A DNA stretch of 38,283 nt from the NCBI RefSeq assembly GCF_000612625.1, contig NZ_CCAS010000040.1, positions 1 to 38,283 on the forward strand. Direction: 5' to 3'. Every line of letters begins with the position of its first letter. Positions within the stretch are counted from its first letter, which is position 1. The translations under genes were made by a program, and so were the position numbers. The DNA comes from Neobacillus jeddahensis (GTDB lineage Bacteria > Bacillota > Bacilli > Bacillales > Cytobacillaceae). The notes beneath the pieces were generated by a model. That model had not been told where the DNA came from. It made no database searches and was given only the letters and a program-made list of their open reading frames with translations. This document shows positions 14,422 to 22,053 of this stretch, in pieces.

Positions 14422-14547
14422 ATGTTCTTCGCAATCAAGAAGGGCCTGCAAAATTTTTCAGTATGGAAAAAGAGAAGTGAAAAAAACTTAGGATTTCTCC
14501 TAAGCCTAAAAATCAATATAACTGATAGGTTAAAATCCCGACGATGA
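14422..14547 (+). CDS. Possible 41-residue small protein
   Basis: GAGGGGGAG at about 14407-14415 precedes ATG 14422; the peptide starts MFFAIKKGLQNFSVWKKRSE and is strongly basic and amphipathic. Its 3' half overlaps the terminator and 3' end of the convergent yuiD gene, which counts against it. If translated, it may be membrane-active or simply a relic. Unrecognised. Confidence 0.25.
   Translation: MFFAIKKGLQNFSVWKKRSEKNLGFLLSLKINITDRLKSRR
14481..14504 (-). terminator. Intrinsic terminator after yuiD
   Basis: CTTAGGA (14487-14493), loop, TCCTAAG (14498-14504); followed by TTTTTT on the minus strand. Confidence 0.85.
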
Positions 14548-14977
14548 TCCCGGTGATGGCCCCGAAAAAAACTTCAGCCGGTTGATGTCCCAGTAATTCT
14601 TTTAGTTTTTCTCTAGTCTCCGGCTTCTTTAAATTTGGTTCTTTTAATGTTTCAATTAGACGATTGAAGTCTGCTAACAAGGTATTTAGAACTTCGGCAT
14701 GGTAACCGGCATGTCTGCGGACGCCCATCGCATCGTGCATGACAATAGAGGAAACGACGACAGAAATAGCAAACTCATTGGAATTAAAGCCCGATGTGAT
14801 GGCAATCGCCGTGGTTAAGGAAATAATCGTTGCGGTATGGGAACTCGGCATCCCACCCGTGCTGAACATCAGGCTCCATTTCAATTCTCTCGATGTTAAC
14901 AGGTGAATGGGAATTTTGACAAACTGGGCAATCAGCATCCCTAGAAGAGCAGCTGTAATCGGATATGATAAAAACAT
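14513..14977 (-). CDS. yuiD: Divergent PAP2 family membrane protein YuiD (DUF212)
   Basis: A 154-residue membrane protein with helices at both ends and a central GGMPSSHTATIISLTTAIA motif, equivalent to the PSGH-type phosphatase signature of acid phosphatase/vanadium haloperoxidase-like proteins. It also has HDAMGVRRHAGYHAEVLN and a C-terminal GHQPAEVFFGAITGIIVG. The family is annotated as divergent PAP2, with unknown substrate. AAGGAGGG lies 5 bases before the ATG. It is probably transcribed alone, ending in the terminator at 14481-14504. Confidence 0.88.
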   Translation of the reverse strand: MFLSYPITAALLGMLIAQFVKIPIHLLTSRELKWSLMFSTGGMPSSHTATIISLTTAIAITSGFNSNEFAISVVVSSIVMHDAMGVRRHAGYHAEVLNTLLADFNRLIETLKEPNLKKPETREKLKELLGHQPAEVFFGAITGIIVGILTYQLY

Positions 14978-15120
14978 AATTCCCTCCTTGTTTTAACATG
15001 ATTGATCAAGAAGTAACTATTCCTATTGTATCCCTTATTTGAATGTTTCTGTAACTTTTTTCCGATATTTGAAGCTTACATTAAAGCTTCGAGGCCTGCC
15101 ACTCAAAATTTTTTCTAAAA

Positions 15121-15495
15121 CTATTGTGCATCGTTGGAAACAATCGAGAATCTTTTTTCTCCCTTCCATTTTTCTCCGTTGTCATCTATTGTAATGGCTG
15201 CAGTATAATCCCCTTCCATTTCGAATGTAGCTTTGCCAGTATACACACCATTCCCTGTTTCCTGCATCTTTATTGAAACATCTCCATGACTCATCATGTC
15301 CATATCCAATTCTGCGCTAACCTTGGCACCTTTGACTGGTTTACCATCCTTGTCTAGGATGGTAAATTGTATGGGAGTAGATTGACCTGGAGTAAAGGAT
15401 TTCGGTATAGAGAGCTTTATTTCAAAGTTATTTGAACTGCAGCTTGCCAGTAAGACTAGTGATAGGCTAATAATTAAAACTGTAAATTTGTTCAT
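15121..15495 (-). CDS. FixH/YtkA-like lipoprotein
   Basis: A 124-residue exported protein. Residues 1-18 form a lipoprotein signal peptide ending LLAS-C19, the lipobox, so it is likely anchored to the outer face of the membrane. The rest is an immunoglobulin-like FixH/YtkA domain (FTPGQSTPIQFTILDKDGKP, GDVSIKMQETGNGVYTGKAT). The MDMMSHGDVSIKM stretch, rich in Met and His, could bind copper; this is inference. ATG 15495 lies 9 bases after AAGGA; a GTG one codon earlier is less likely. Confidence 0.78.
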   Translation of the reverse strand: MNKFTVLIISLSLVLLASCSSNNFEIKLSIPKSFTPGQSTPIQFTILDKDGKPVKGAKVSAELDMDMMSHGDVSIKMQETGNGVYTGKATFEMEGDYTAAITIDDNGEKWKGEKRFSIVSNDAQ

Positions 15496-15720
15496 CACAC
15501 CCCATCCTTTCTGAAGATTTATCTGATCGAAATAAAATGATGTCTAGATCTAAATAACTAAAAAGAGCGACATCCAAAATTCACGGAATACCGCCCCACG
15601 TTTCTTATCCTCATTTGCCATTTATGCAACTATCTCAATATAAGCTAATTACTTACAATTTTAAAGGACGTTTTGTAAAATAACAATGTAGTAAATTAAT
15701 TTGAAAAGGAGATATACGAT

Positions 15721-16545
15721 ATGAATTTTGTTACGTTAAACAACGGGTTAAAAATGCCGCAGCTTGGGTTTGGTGTTTGGCAGGTTCCAGATGCTGAAGC
15801 AACCACTGCCGTAGCAAAAGCACTTGAAGTAGGCTATACCTCCATCGATACCGCGATGATCTACAAGAATGAAGTGGGCGTGGGGAAAGCGATTAAAGAA
15901 TCGTCTGTTCCGCGAGAAGAATTATTTATTACGACAAAGGTATGGAATGCCGACCAAGGCTATGAAAATACCTTACGTGCTTTTGATGAAAGCCTAGAAC
16001 GATTGGGTCTCGACTATGTAGATTTATATTTGATTCACTGGCCAACACCGAAATATGACAACTATGTCGATACATATAAAGCGCTCGAAAAGCTTTATCA
16101 CGATGGGCGTGTCAAAGCAATTGGTGTCTGTAACTTTGAAATTGAACATTTAGAGCGCCTCATCAATGAATGTGAGGTCGTTCCTGTCCTCAACCAAATT
16201 GAGTGTCATCCATACTTAGCACAAACGGAATTAAAAGAGTTTTGTGCGAAACACAATATTTTTGTGGAGGCATGGAGCCCGCTTGATCAGGGGGGAGAAG
16301 CGTTAAAAGACGAAGTGATTAAAAAGATTGCGGCCGCACATGACAAAACACCGGCGCAAGTGATCCTGCGTTGGCATTTACAAAATAATACGATTGCGAT
16401 TCCAAAATCGGTCACACCATCTAGAATCGAAGAGAACTTCAATGTATTTGATTTCGAGTTAACGACAGACGAAGTAGCCGAAATCGACCAATTAAATCGT
16501 AATCGCCGCAATGGTTCACATCCTAATGATATGCATATGCGCTAA
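15721..16545 (+). CDS. Aldo/keto reductase (YvgN/YtbE-like)
   Basis: A 274-residue NADPH-dependent oxidoreductase with a TIM-barrel fold. The catalytic tetrad is complete: Asp43 and Tyr48 (SIDTAMIYKNE), Lys73 (TTKVWN) and His106 (LIHWPTP). The cofactor-binding region IAIPKSVTPSRIEENFNVFD is present. Relatives reduce methylglyoxal and other aldehydes. AAGGAG precedes the ATG. It is monocistronic, with a strong terminator after it. Its C-terminal part resembles a relic at 36540-36680, so a second copy once existed in this region. Confidence 0.92.
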   Translation: MNFVTLNNGLKMPQLGFGVWQVPDAEATTAVAKALEVGYTSIDTAMIYKNEVGVGKAIKESSVPREELFITTKVWNADQGYENTLRAFDESLERLGLDYVDLYLIHWPTPKYDNYVDTYKALEKLYHDGRVKAIGVCNFEIEHLERLINECEVVPVLNQIECHPYLAQTELKEFCAKHNIFVEAWSPLDQGGEALKDEVIKKIAAAHDKTPAQVILRWHLQNNTIAIPKSVTPSRIEENFNVFDFELTTDEVAEIDQLNRNRRNGSHPNDMHMR

Positions 16546-16555
16546 GCAATAAGTA

Positions 16556-16596
16556 AAAGCCCATTCCTGTTAGGTCCCGGAATGGGCTTTGTTTTT
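16556..16596 (+). terminator. Intrinsic terminator after the aldo/keto reductase
   Basis: AAAGCCCATTCC (16556-16567) pairs with GGAATGGGCTTT (16579-16590), followed by GTTTTTT. Confidence 0.85.
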
Positions 16597-16608
16597 TGAA
16601 AAATAAGA

Positions 16609-17445
16609 TTAAGGAATCCAGCCGACGATTTCTAAAATCGTCAGCAGCAATTCCGCTACGATCAGCGTGACGATCGTCCATTCGACGAATAGACCGCGGA
16701 TTGAATGGCTAATCGTCGAAAAACCATCCATGATGTTATAGAGGATGTCCGTTTTGCTTTTTAAGATTTTATAACGATCATTCAACTCAAAAAAATCAAC
16801 CATCCTGTCATAAAATTCCCCTGCAGTACTGCTAGTCCAGGTGATTTCTGGTTTATCGAGGATCATTATATAGGCAAGGGTGTTATATTCATGGCGGACG
16901 ATCTTCGCGGTGGTTCTCGCCAGTTCTTTGTTACCAATTCGCAGACTGCCTTTTTCAAGTCGGTCAATCATCGTTTCGAGCTTGTCATGAATTTTCCCAA
17001 GCTGTTCCTCTGTTTTTTCAAGGGCGACCGATTTCGCGAGGATGGTGGAAATTAATTCAGGATAGTAGGATTCATAGCTAGGTACCACCACATATTCATC
17101 TGTCAACTCAATCGTTTCCGTTTCTTTGATGTGCAGGCAATAATCGTCGGTATATTTGTCTGCTAATTCGATCTCAATATCTGGCTCAAAGGAATGGAGA
17201 AAATACAGTAATCCTGTGATGTCACTAGCATCAAAGTGATTAATGAAGACGATGCTGCCAAATGAAAATACCTGCACTTGCTGGTTGTCGGTCATATCCT
17301 TATAGAGAATCGACTGAAGGATATCATCTCTTAAGATTAACGGCTGCTCCCAGGTGAATTTTTTGGGGATACCACAATGGATGGCAATTTTGTTCAAATC
17401 AATTTCATTGGTAATGGCAAAGGCCTTATAGGTAGTTGCTTCCAT
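16609..17445 (-). CDS. RMD1/DUF155 family protein
   Basis: A 278-residue protein of the RMD1 (DUF155) family, known from yeast Rmd1 and Rmd8 and found in bacteria with unknown function. Visible traits are the N-terminal KAFAITNEIDLNKIAIHCGI, the hallmark FSFGSIVFINHFD, the DEYVVVPSYESYYPELISTI stretch, a coiled-coil-like central region and a C-terminal hydrophobic helix (VEWTIVTLIVAELLLTILEI). The open frame extends to an ATG at 17541, but that start lies inside a terminator hairpin, and GAGTGAGAGAC lies before ATG 17445, which is preferred. Confidence 0.82.
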   Translation of the reverse strand: MEATTYKAFAITNEIDLNKIAIHCGIPKKFTWEQPLILRDDILQSILYKDMTDNQQVQVFSFGSIVFINHFDASDITGLLYFLHSFEPDIEIELADKYTDDYCLHIKETETIELTDEYVVVPSYESYYPELISTILAKSVALEKTEEQLGKIHDKLETMIDRLEKGSLRIGNKELARTTAKIVRHEYNTLAYIMILDKPEITWTSSTAGEFYDRMVDFFELNDRYKILKSKTDILYNIMDGFSTISHSIRGLFVEWTIVTLIVAELLLTILEIVGWIP

Positions 17446-17526
17446 GTCTCTCACTCTTTTCAGTGAATTGGTCTTATTGGATTTTATGCTTGTCCTTTGT
17501 GAAACATGCTTTCTAGGGGAACGAAC

Positions 17527-17560
17527 AAAAAAGAGAGACATCTTGATGATGTGCCTCTCT
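17527..17560 (-). terminator. Minus-strand terminator without a visible gene
   Basis: AGAGAGACATC pairs with GATGTGCCTCTCT (two-base bulge); on the minus strand TTTTTT follows. It probably served a gene that has decayed in the region to its right. Confidence 0.6.
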
Positions 17561-17578
17561 TCTTCCTAATTTTTAACC

Positions 17579-17792
17579 TACGCTTAATGTTGCTTCTGTT
17601 CACTACGAAATTTTCATTTATGTTATTAGTGGATGTTCGAAGCTTGATCCGATTATGTCCCAGATGGATGAGGAGTTTAACCGGACTTTTGAGAAAAATA
17701 ATTGTTCTTTATATGTATCGGCTCCGCCTTCGCCTAATACTGTGATAGCCACGCATGCTATCCCCACTACCCATACTATAAAGCAGGAATGT
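17579..17792 (+). pseudogene. Possible decayed coding region without a start
   Basis: A 71-codon open frame with no start codon near its 5' end and no ribosome binding site. The translated text (for example LDPIMSQMDEEFNRTFEK and NNCSLYVSAPPSPNTVIA) has protein-like composition. No family is recognised; it may be chance. Confidence 0.2.
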
Positions 17793-17841
17793 TAACAAAT
17801 TGCGTCATTATTGTTATGGACTTGTTAATCCTTGATTAAAT

Positions 17842-17964
17842 TTAGATGAAGATGGTGATTTCGCCGACTGTGCCATCTGAATTAGCTAGAAAATGATAGG
17901 GTCCATGGGAAATGCTGGCTCCAAAATAGCGGCAGACTCCAAAGAGATTCTTCGCATGTGAAGG
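17842..17964 (-). pseudogene. Possible C-terminal gene remnant
   Basis: An open minus-strand frame of about 40 codons ending in TAA, with the readable C-terminus GPYHFLANSDGTVGEITIFI and an upstream RYFGAS. Glycine- and aromatic-rich codon use looks coding. It lies upstream of the orphan terminator at 17527-17560. Identity unknown. Confidence 0.25.
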
Positions 17965-17990
17965 TCACTTTTTAATTTGAGGTTGAATGA

Positions 17991-18019
17991 TTGCAATTAT
18001 TTTAGCAATATGATGTAAT
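17991..18019 (+). promoter_or_regulatory. Probable murB promoter
   Basis: TTGCAA (17991-17996), a 17-base spacer, TGTAAT (18014-18019). The palindrome at 18034-18051 would lie just after the predicted transcription start. Confidence 0.45.
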
Positions 18020-18033
18020 AATATCGTTAATTA

Positions 18034-18051
18034 TTATACCTTTTAGTATAA
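18034..18051. promoter_or_regulatory. Operator site 1, TTATAC-N6-GTATAA, before murB
   Basis: TTATACCTTTTAGTATAA, a perfect inverted repeat of six-base arms. The same arms occur at 21156-21173 and 21283-21300. See the regulator at 20430-21059. Confidence 0.7.
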
Positions 18052-18154
18052 AAAGTAAAGAGCCTTTTTGGTCACTTTCGTATAGTAAGAATAATTGTGC
18101 CAGCAGCCTCGAGAAAAACAACAAAATGGTCACAAAGAAAGGAAAGATTTCGTT

Positions 18155-19069
18155 ATGGTGAATCATACGTTCATGAATAGCCTCCTGAAACACTTTCCAT
18201 CACTCGATATAAAAACAGCGGAGCCATTGAAGAATCATACGTATACAAAACTAGGCGGTCCAGCTGAACTCTTCGCCGCACCCGTAACTGTACAAGAACT
18301 AACAGCGCTCCTCCATGCAGCCAAAGAAAGCGAAATACCGATAACCATTATTGGAAAAGGCACAAATCTCATCGTAAAAGATGGCGGCATTCGTGGGATC
18401 ACAATTAGCTTGAAAAATATGACCGCGATTCGGACGGAGCAGCAAACAATATATGCTCAGGCTGGTGCTGGACTGATTGAAGTCACGCACGAAGCCTTGC
18501 AACAAGAACTAACGGGGATCGAGTTTGCATGCGGGATTCCTGGCACAGTCGGTGGCGCATTATATATGAATGCCGGGGCGTATGGCGGACAAATTTCGAA
18601 TGTGCTATCAAAGGCACTCGTGATGGATAAAGAAGGGACACTGCTGACTCTCTCGAAAGAAGAATTGCAGCTAGGTTACCGAAAGAGTCTCATCGCATCC
18701 GATCATTACATTGTCGTAGAAGCTGTATTCGAGCTGCAGCCATCGAACCATGCATCGATAAAAGAAAAAATGCATGAGTTTACCGCGGCACGAGAAAGAA
18801 TGCAGCCGCTAGAATATCCTTCATGTGGTAGTGTGTTTAAGCGACCGCCAGGATATTATGCCGGGAAATTAATTCAGGATTGCGGTCTGCAAGGCACAAG
18901 AATTGGCGGAGCGGAAGTCTCCAGAAAACACGCTGGTTTTATCGTCAATGTGGATCAGGCGACAGCTCAAGATTATGCCGATTTAATCACCCTCATTCAA
19001 GAAAAGGTCAAACAAGGATACGGAGTAGAATTGGAAACCGAAGTGATTCTCCTCGGTGAGGATGTTTAG
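18155..19069 (+). CDS. murB: UDP-N-acetylenolpyruvoylglucosamine reductase (MurB)
   Basis: A 304-residue FAD- and NADPH-dependent enzyme that completes UDP-MurNAc synthesis for peptidoglycan. The FAD-binding stretch (IIGKGTNLIVKDGGIRGITI), FACGIPGTVGGALYMNAGAY, and the active-site SCGSVFKRPPGYYAGKLIQD followed by GGAEVSRKHAGFIVN are present, giving the type II MurB pattern. ATG 18155 follows AGAAAGGAAAG. The frame is open to 18095 but that start is poorly placed. Bacillus usually has a division-cluster murB; this one is followed by a DUF1450 gene and a pirin, and is preceded by a SufR-type operator, so it is probably a second, stress-linked copy. Confidence 0.92.
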   Translation: MVNHTFMNSLLKHFPSLDIKTAEPLKNHTYTKLGGPAELFAAPVTVQELTALLHAAKESEIPITIIGKGTNLIVKDGGIRGITISLKNMTAIRTEQQTIYAQAGAGLIEVTHEALQQELTGIEFACGIPGTVGGALYMNAGAYGGQISNVLSKALVMDKEGTLLTLSKEELQLGYRKSLIASDHYIVVEAVFELQPSNHASIKEKMHEFTAARERMQPLEYPSCGSVFKRPPGYYAGKLIQDCGLQGTRIGGAEVSRKHAGFIVNVDQATAQDYADLITLIQEKVKQGYGVELETEVILLGEDV

Positions 19070-19110
19070 AAAAAAATGGCCTAACGAACAAGAAAAGGAG
19101 GAAAGGACAC

Positions 19111-19356
19111 ATGGGAATCGTTGTCGTAGAAATTTGTGATGGCAGTTTAATCAATCAACTCGATGTAGAAGCTATGTTGGAAGCATCCTATCCGGAAGTG
19201 GCAGTGATTGAAAGTACATGCCTTTCCTTCTGTGGCATGTGCGCCAAACGGCCGTATGCGATCGTCAACGGAAAACGGATTTTTGCCAAAACAGCTGAAG
19301 AATGCATGACGTTAATCAAACAACAAATCGAAGCAGAACTAGCAATTTATGCGTAG
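19111..19356 (+). CDS. DUF1450 (YuzB-like) small Cys-rich protein
   Basis: An 81-residue protein of the DUF1450 family. Cys9, Cys37, Cys41 and Cys44 (ESTCLSFCGMCAKRPYAIVN) form a thioredoxin-like, possibly 2Fe-2S-binding pattern, as in bacterial ferredoxin-like proteins. Function is unknown; the Cys content suggests a redox or Fe-S role. AAGGAGG lies 8 or so bases before the ATG. It follows murB by 41 bases and precedes the pirin gene by 42, with no terminator between, so the three probably form an operon. Confidence 0.82.
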   Translation: MGIVVVEICDGSLINQLDVEAMLEASYPEVAVIESTCLSFCGMCAKRPYAIVNGKRIFAKTAEECMTLIKQQIEAELAIYA

Positions 19357-19398
19357 ATTTTCATATAAGAATTCAAATCCAGAAGGAGAGTACCCGAT

Positions 19399-20286
19399 AT
19401 GACAAAAGAAATATCTAGCCAACCAGATATACGGTTTCAAAGAAGCGTGAAGGATCAGTGGTATGTTCAATACGAAGAGGTCGGTTTTCCAGCCATCCAA
19501 AAGGGATGGGTCCTGCCCGTCGATCGGTGGCGTGATTTTGATCCCTTCATCTTGATGGCAGAGGATTGGTTTAAACGCGGGACGTTTTCCGATCATCCCC
19601 ATCGAGGATTTCAGACCGTCACCTATGTTGTAGATGGAAGACTAGAGCATATTGATAATGCAGGAGGACGGGATATTCTCGAGCCAGGAGATGTCCAATA
19701 TATGAATGCCGGTTGGGCAGCAAGGCATGCGGAAGAAGGAGTCGGCGATGATATTGCTCATACCCTGCAGCTTTGGTTAAATTTACCCAAGCATTTAAAA
19801 CAGACAGACACAAGCTACCAAAATATTTATTCGGAAAATGCACCTGTAGTTCCGTTTGAGGGAGGGTCTGTAAAGGTGTTTTCGGGTCAAGTAGCTGGCG
19901 TGAAGGGTCCGTTGGAAGCGCTCGTTCCGATTACCTTGTCTGAAATCTCTTTATCAGAAGGGACAACCTATGTGCATCAGATACCAGAAACCCATAATGC
20001 GTTTGTGTATGTATTATCAGGGGATATTGATCTTGGTGACAATCAGGTCAACTTGAATAAGCATGGCGTAGCTACTCTAACATACCTTGAAAGTGGTAAG
20101 GAAGAAAATGTAAGTGAACTCATCATAAAGGCGAATAGCCGACGGTCCAAGGTACTGATCTATTCAGGTACACCCATCAAAGAAGAGATCGTCCCCTATG
20201 GTCCGTTTGTCATGAATACGATGGAAGAAATTAAACAGGCCTATCGTGACTTTCATAACGGAAAGTTTGGACCACCTGCCAAATAA
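19399..20286 (+). CDS. Pirin family protein
   Basis: A 295-residue bicupin. The metal ligands of pirins are visible as His66 and His68 (SDHPHRGFQTVTY) and His110/Glu112 (ARHAEEG), giving an Fe or Mn site in the N-terminal cupin; the C-terminal cupin (ETHNAFVYVLSGDIDLGDN) follows. Several pirins oxidise quercetin or bind iron as redox sensors. AGAAGGAG precedes the ATG. It is last in the murB-DUF1450-pirin operon and is followed by a strong terminator. Confidence 0.88.
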   Translation: MTKEISSQPDIRFQRSVKDQWYVQYEEVGFPAIQKGWVLPVDRWRDFDPFILMAEDWFKRGTFSDHPHRGFQTVTYVVDGRLEHIDNAGGRDILEPGDVQYMNAGWAARHAEEGVGDDIAHTLQLWLNLPKHLKQTDTSYQNIYSENAPVVPFEGGSVKVFSGQVAGVKGPLEALVPITLSEISLSEGTTYVHQIPETHNAFVYVLSGDIDLGDNQVNLNKHGVATLTYLESGKEENVSELIIKANSRRSKVLIYSGTPIKEEIVPYGPFVMNTMEEIKQAYRDFHNGKFGPPAK

Positions 20287-20294
20287 ACGAGAAG

Positions 20295-20329
20295 GAGCTG
20301 GACGCCATTGGGACCCAGCTCTTTTTTTT
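20295..20329 (+). terminator. Intrinsic terminator after pirin
   Basis: GAGCTGG (20295-20301) pairs with CCAGCTC (20315-20321), then TTTTTTTT. Confidence 0.85.
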
Positions 20330-20346
20330 AAAATATAAGAATGATA

Positions 20347-20382
20347 AGTTTCGAGTTTGAGAATGGTTCAGCTTCAGGAGCC
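20347..20382. repeat. Degenerate intergenic repeat, copy 1
   Basis: The 36-base stretch starting AGTTTCGAGTTTGAGAATGG resembles 34874-34909 (about three quarters of positions identical). Both lie just beside the 3' ends of regulator genes. Probably decayed copies of a Bacillaceae intergenic repeat. Confidence 0.4.
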
Positions 20383-20429
20383 ATCGGTTCGAGGTCATAA
20401 AGCGATAGACGGGTGCTTTGCGGTTTTTC

Positions 20430-21059
20430 TTAAAACTTAACTAAAAACGTACAGTGATGATCGCCCTCTGTTCGGCAGCAAGTCCGCTGAATCTGTTCCG
20501 TGTCTAGCACATTCTTCAACATATCGGTTTCACAGCGGCAGGCAATCGTGAATTCCTTCGCAACGGAAAGAATCGGACAATTATACTCGACCATCTCATA
20601 CGTGTTTTCATCTACTTGGGAAAGATCGGCCATATAGCCTTTCTCGTTTTGTATTTTGACGATTTCCTTCAGCTTTTCGGATGAAGTGGTTTTATTTTTT
20701 AAGCGAGACGCATATTCTTTTGTCAGCCGCGCCTCCCGTTTAAAAAACAACTGGTCGACGGTTTCATTCCCATGTAAATCTTTAATATCTTGTAGGAATT
20801 CTAAGCTAATCCCTTCATAGCTTTTAGGGAAATGTGTTTCAGCCTTATCTGTTAAGGTATATGTTTGCAAAGGGCGTCCCATCGGTTGCTTAACCACCGT
20901 GGAAAAAATCAGCTCATCCTTTTCCAGGATCGTTAAGTGTTTTCTTACTGCCATATGCGTAATATCTAAACGGTTGGTGAAATCATTAACCGTCAATGAA
21001 CCTTCTTTTTTGAGTAAATGAAGGATGCGATCCTTCGTATTCAGTTGAGGACTTTGCAT
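20430..21059 (-). CDS. SufR-like DeoR/ArsR-type regulator with C-terminal cysteine cluster
   Basis: A 209-residue protein. The N-terminal winged helix (about residues 8-70: DRILHLLKKEGSLTVNDFTN, LDITHMAVRKHLTILEKDEL, wing MGRPLQTYTLTDKAE) resembles SufR and related regulators. The C-terminal part carries Cys161, Cys174, Cys176, Cys194, Cys195 and Cys203 (NCPILSVAKEF, ACRCETD, RTCCRTEGDHHC). Cys161-X12-Cys174 matches the first spacing of the SufR Fe-S motif, so Fe-S sensing is likely. ATG 21059 follows GGAGG by 8 bases; an ATG at 21074 overlaps that ribosome binding site. It lies divergent from sodA, and the TTATAC-N6-GTATAA palindrome lies before it, sodA and murB. Confidence 0.85.
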   Translation of the reverse strand: MQSPQLNTKDRILHLLKKEGSLTVNDFTNRLDITHMAVRKHLTILEKDELIFSTVVKQPMGRPLQTYTLTDKAETHFPKSYEGISLEFLQDIKDLHGNETVDQLFFKREARLTKEYASRLKNKTTSSEKLKEIVKIQNEKGYMADLSQVDENTYEMVEYNCPILSVAKEFTIACRCETDMLKNVLDTEQIQRTCCRTEGDHHCTFLVKF

Positions 21060-21155
21060 GGATAAAACCTCCATTCTAACCGTTTGGAGACCAGAGTGTA
21101 TTCCAATCTATTGAGTGAATCAATTAAATTTTCACGACTGTAAATTTGCTGTTAA

Positions 21156-21173
21156 TTATACCATGAAGTATAA
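21156..21173. promoter_or_regulatory. Operator site 2, TTATAC-N6-GTATAA, before the SufR-like gene
   Basis: TTATACCATGAAGTATAA, 97 bases upstream of the regulator start. Read on the minus strand its arm contains TATAAT, a -10 hexamer, so bound protein would cover the promoter and autoregulate. Confidence 0.7.
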
Positions 21174-21240
21174 AATGTTAATAGTGAAACGATATGACAA
21201 TATTTTCTCAAAATAATAGAAAATATTTTAAGCAAAACAA

Positions 21241-21269
21241 TTGATTTTCGAACGGGAATCAACTATCCT
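21241..21269 (+). promoter_or_regulatory. Possible sodA promoter
   Basis: TTGATT (21241-21246), a 17-base spacer, TATCCT (21264-21269). The operator at 21283-21300 would lie just after the transcription start. An alternative -10, TATACT at 21275-21280, is possible. Confidence 0.4.
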
Positions 21270-21282
21270 TTAAATATACTTA

Positions 21283-21300
21283 TTATACTCTTTAGTATAA
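21283..21300. promoter_or_regulatory. Operator site 3, TTATAC-N6-GTATAA, before sodA
   Basis: TTATACTCTTTAGTATAA, 36 bases upstream of the sodA start codon. The arms are identical to those of sites 1 and 2; the six-base centre differs. Confidence 0.7.
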
Positions 21301-21336
21301 AAAATAAAAATACTTATTCATAAGGGGATGCTTTTT

Positions 21337-21957
21337 ATGACAACTTATTCACTACCAGCGTTAAACTATGATTTTAGTGCATTAGAGCCACACATCGATC
21401 AATTGACAATGGAGATCCATTACGGCAAACATCATCAAACCTACGTGAATAATTTAAATGCAGCGCTTGAAGGCAAAGCCGAGTTACAAGAAAAATCATT
21501 AGAAGAGCTGCTAGCTAATTTAGACGCAGTTCCTGAGCAAATTAGAACAGCAGTCCGCAACAATGGCGGCGGTCACTTAAACCATAGCTTGTTCTGGGAA
21601 GTGATTGCACCAGCAACAGAAAACAATGCACCAACTGGAAAATTAGCAGACGCAATCACAGAAGCTTTTGGAAGCTTTGACGCATTCAAACAAGCATTCA
21701 CAGCAGCAGCAACCACACGTTTTGGTTCTGGCTGGGCTTGGTTAATTGTCGATGGAGAAGGCAAATTACAAGTAACGAGCACGGCGAATCAAGATAATCC
21801 TATTATGGACGGTAATCAAGGTATCCTTGGCTTAGACGTTTGGGAGCATGCATACTACTTAAACTACCAAAACAGACGACCAGATTATATTTCAAGCTTC
21901 TTCAACATTATTAACTGGAATGTTGTAGCTGAAAAATTTGCAAATGCAGTAAAATAA
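21337..21957 (+). CDS. sodA: Superoxide dismutase, Mn type
   Basis: The 206-residue enzyme has the four metal ligands His28, His83, Asp167 and His171 ([18 protein letters not shown]). Gly78/Gly79 in [13 protein letters not shown] and Gln152 in ANQDNPIM favour the Mn over the Fe form. It is cytoplasmic and lacks a signal peptide. ATG 21337 follows AAGGGGA by 9 bases; an ATG at 21328 lies inside that spacing and is less likely. Operator site 3 lies just upstream, suggesting control by the divergent SufR-like regulator. Confidence 0.95.
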   Translation: MTTYSLPALNYDFSALEPHIDQLTMEIHYGKHHQTYVNNLNAALEGKAELQEKSLEELLANLDAVPEQIRTAVRNNGGGHLNHSLFWEVIAPATENNAPTGKLADAITEAFGSFDAFKQAFTAAATTRFGSGWAWLIVDGEGKLQVTSTANQDNPIMDGNQGILGLDVWEHAYYLNYQNRRPDYISSFFNIINWNVVAEKFANAVK

Positions 21958-21963
21958 TTAGCG

Positions 21964-21988
21964 ATAAGGTGCCTGCTGGGCACCTTAT
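21964..21988 (+). terminator. Hairpin after sodA, probable weak terminator
   Basis: ATAAGGTGCC (21964-21973) pairs perfectly with GGCACCTTAT (21979-21988). Only TTA follows, so it may attenuate rather than end transcription into the FMN reductase gene 66 bases later. Confidence 0.55.
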
Positions 21989-22053
21989 TTACTAGCTAGG
22001 AAAATATCGAGCGTAAGGTGCCTTATGCTTAATAATCTAGAAGGAGTCCAACT

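Larger units (their letters stand above)
17446..18154. other. Long gap, 709 bp, with degraded coding traces
   Basis: It holds a minus-strand terminator (17527-17560), two weak coding relics on opposite strands (17579-17792, 17842-17964), and the promoter and operator of murB near 17991-18051. Nothing in it forms a complete gene. Confidence 0.45.
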
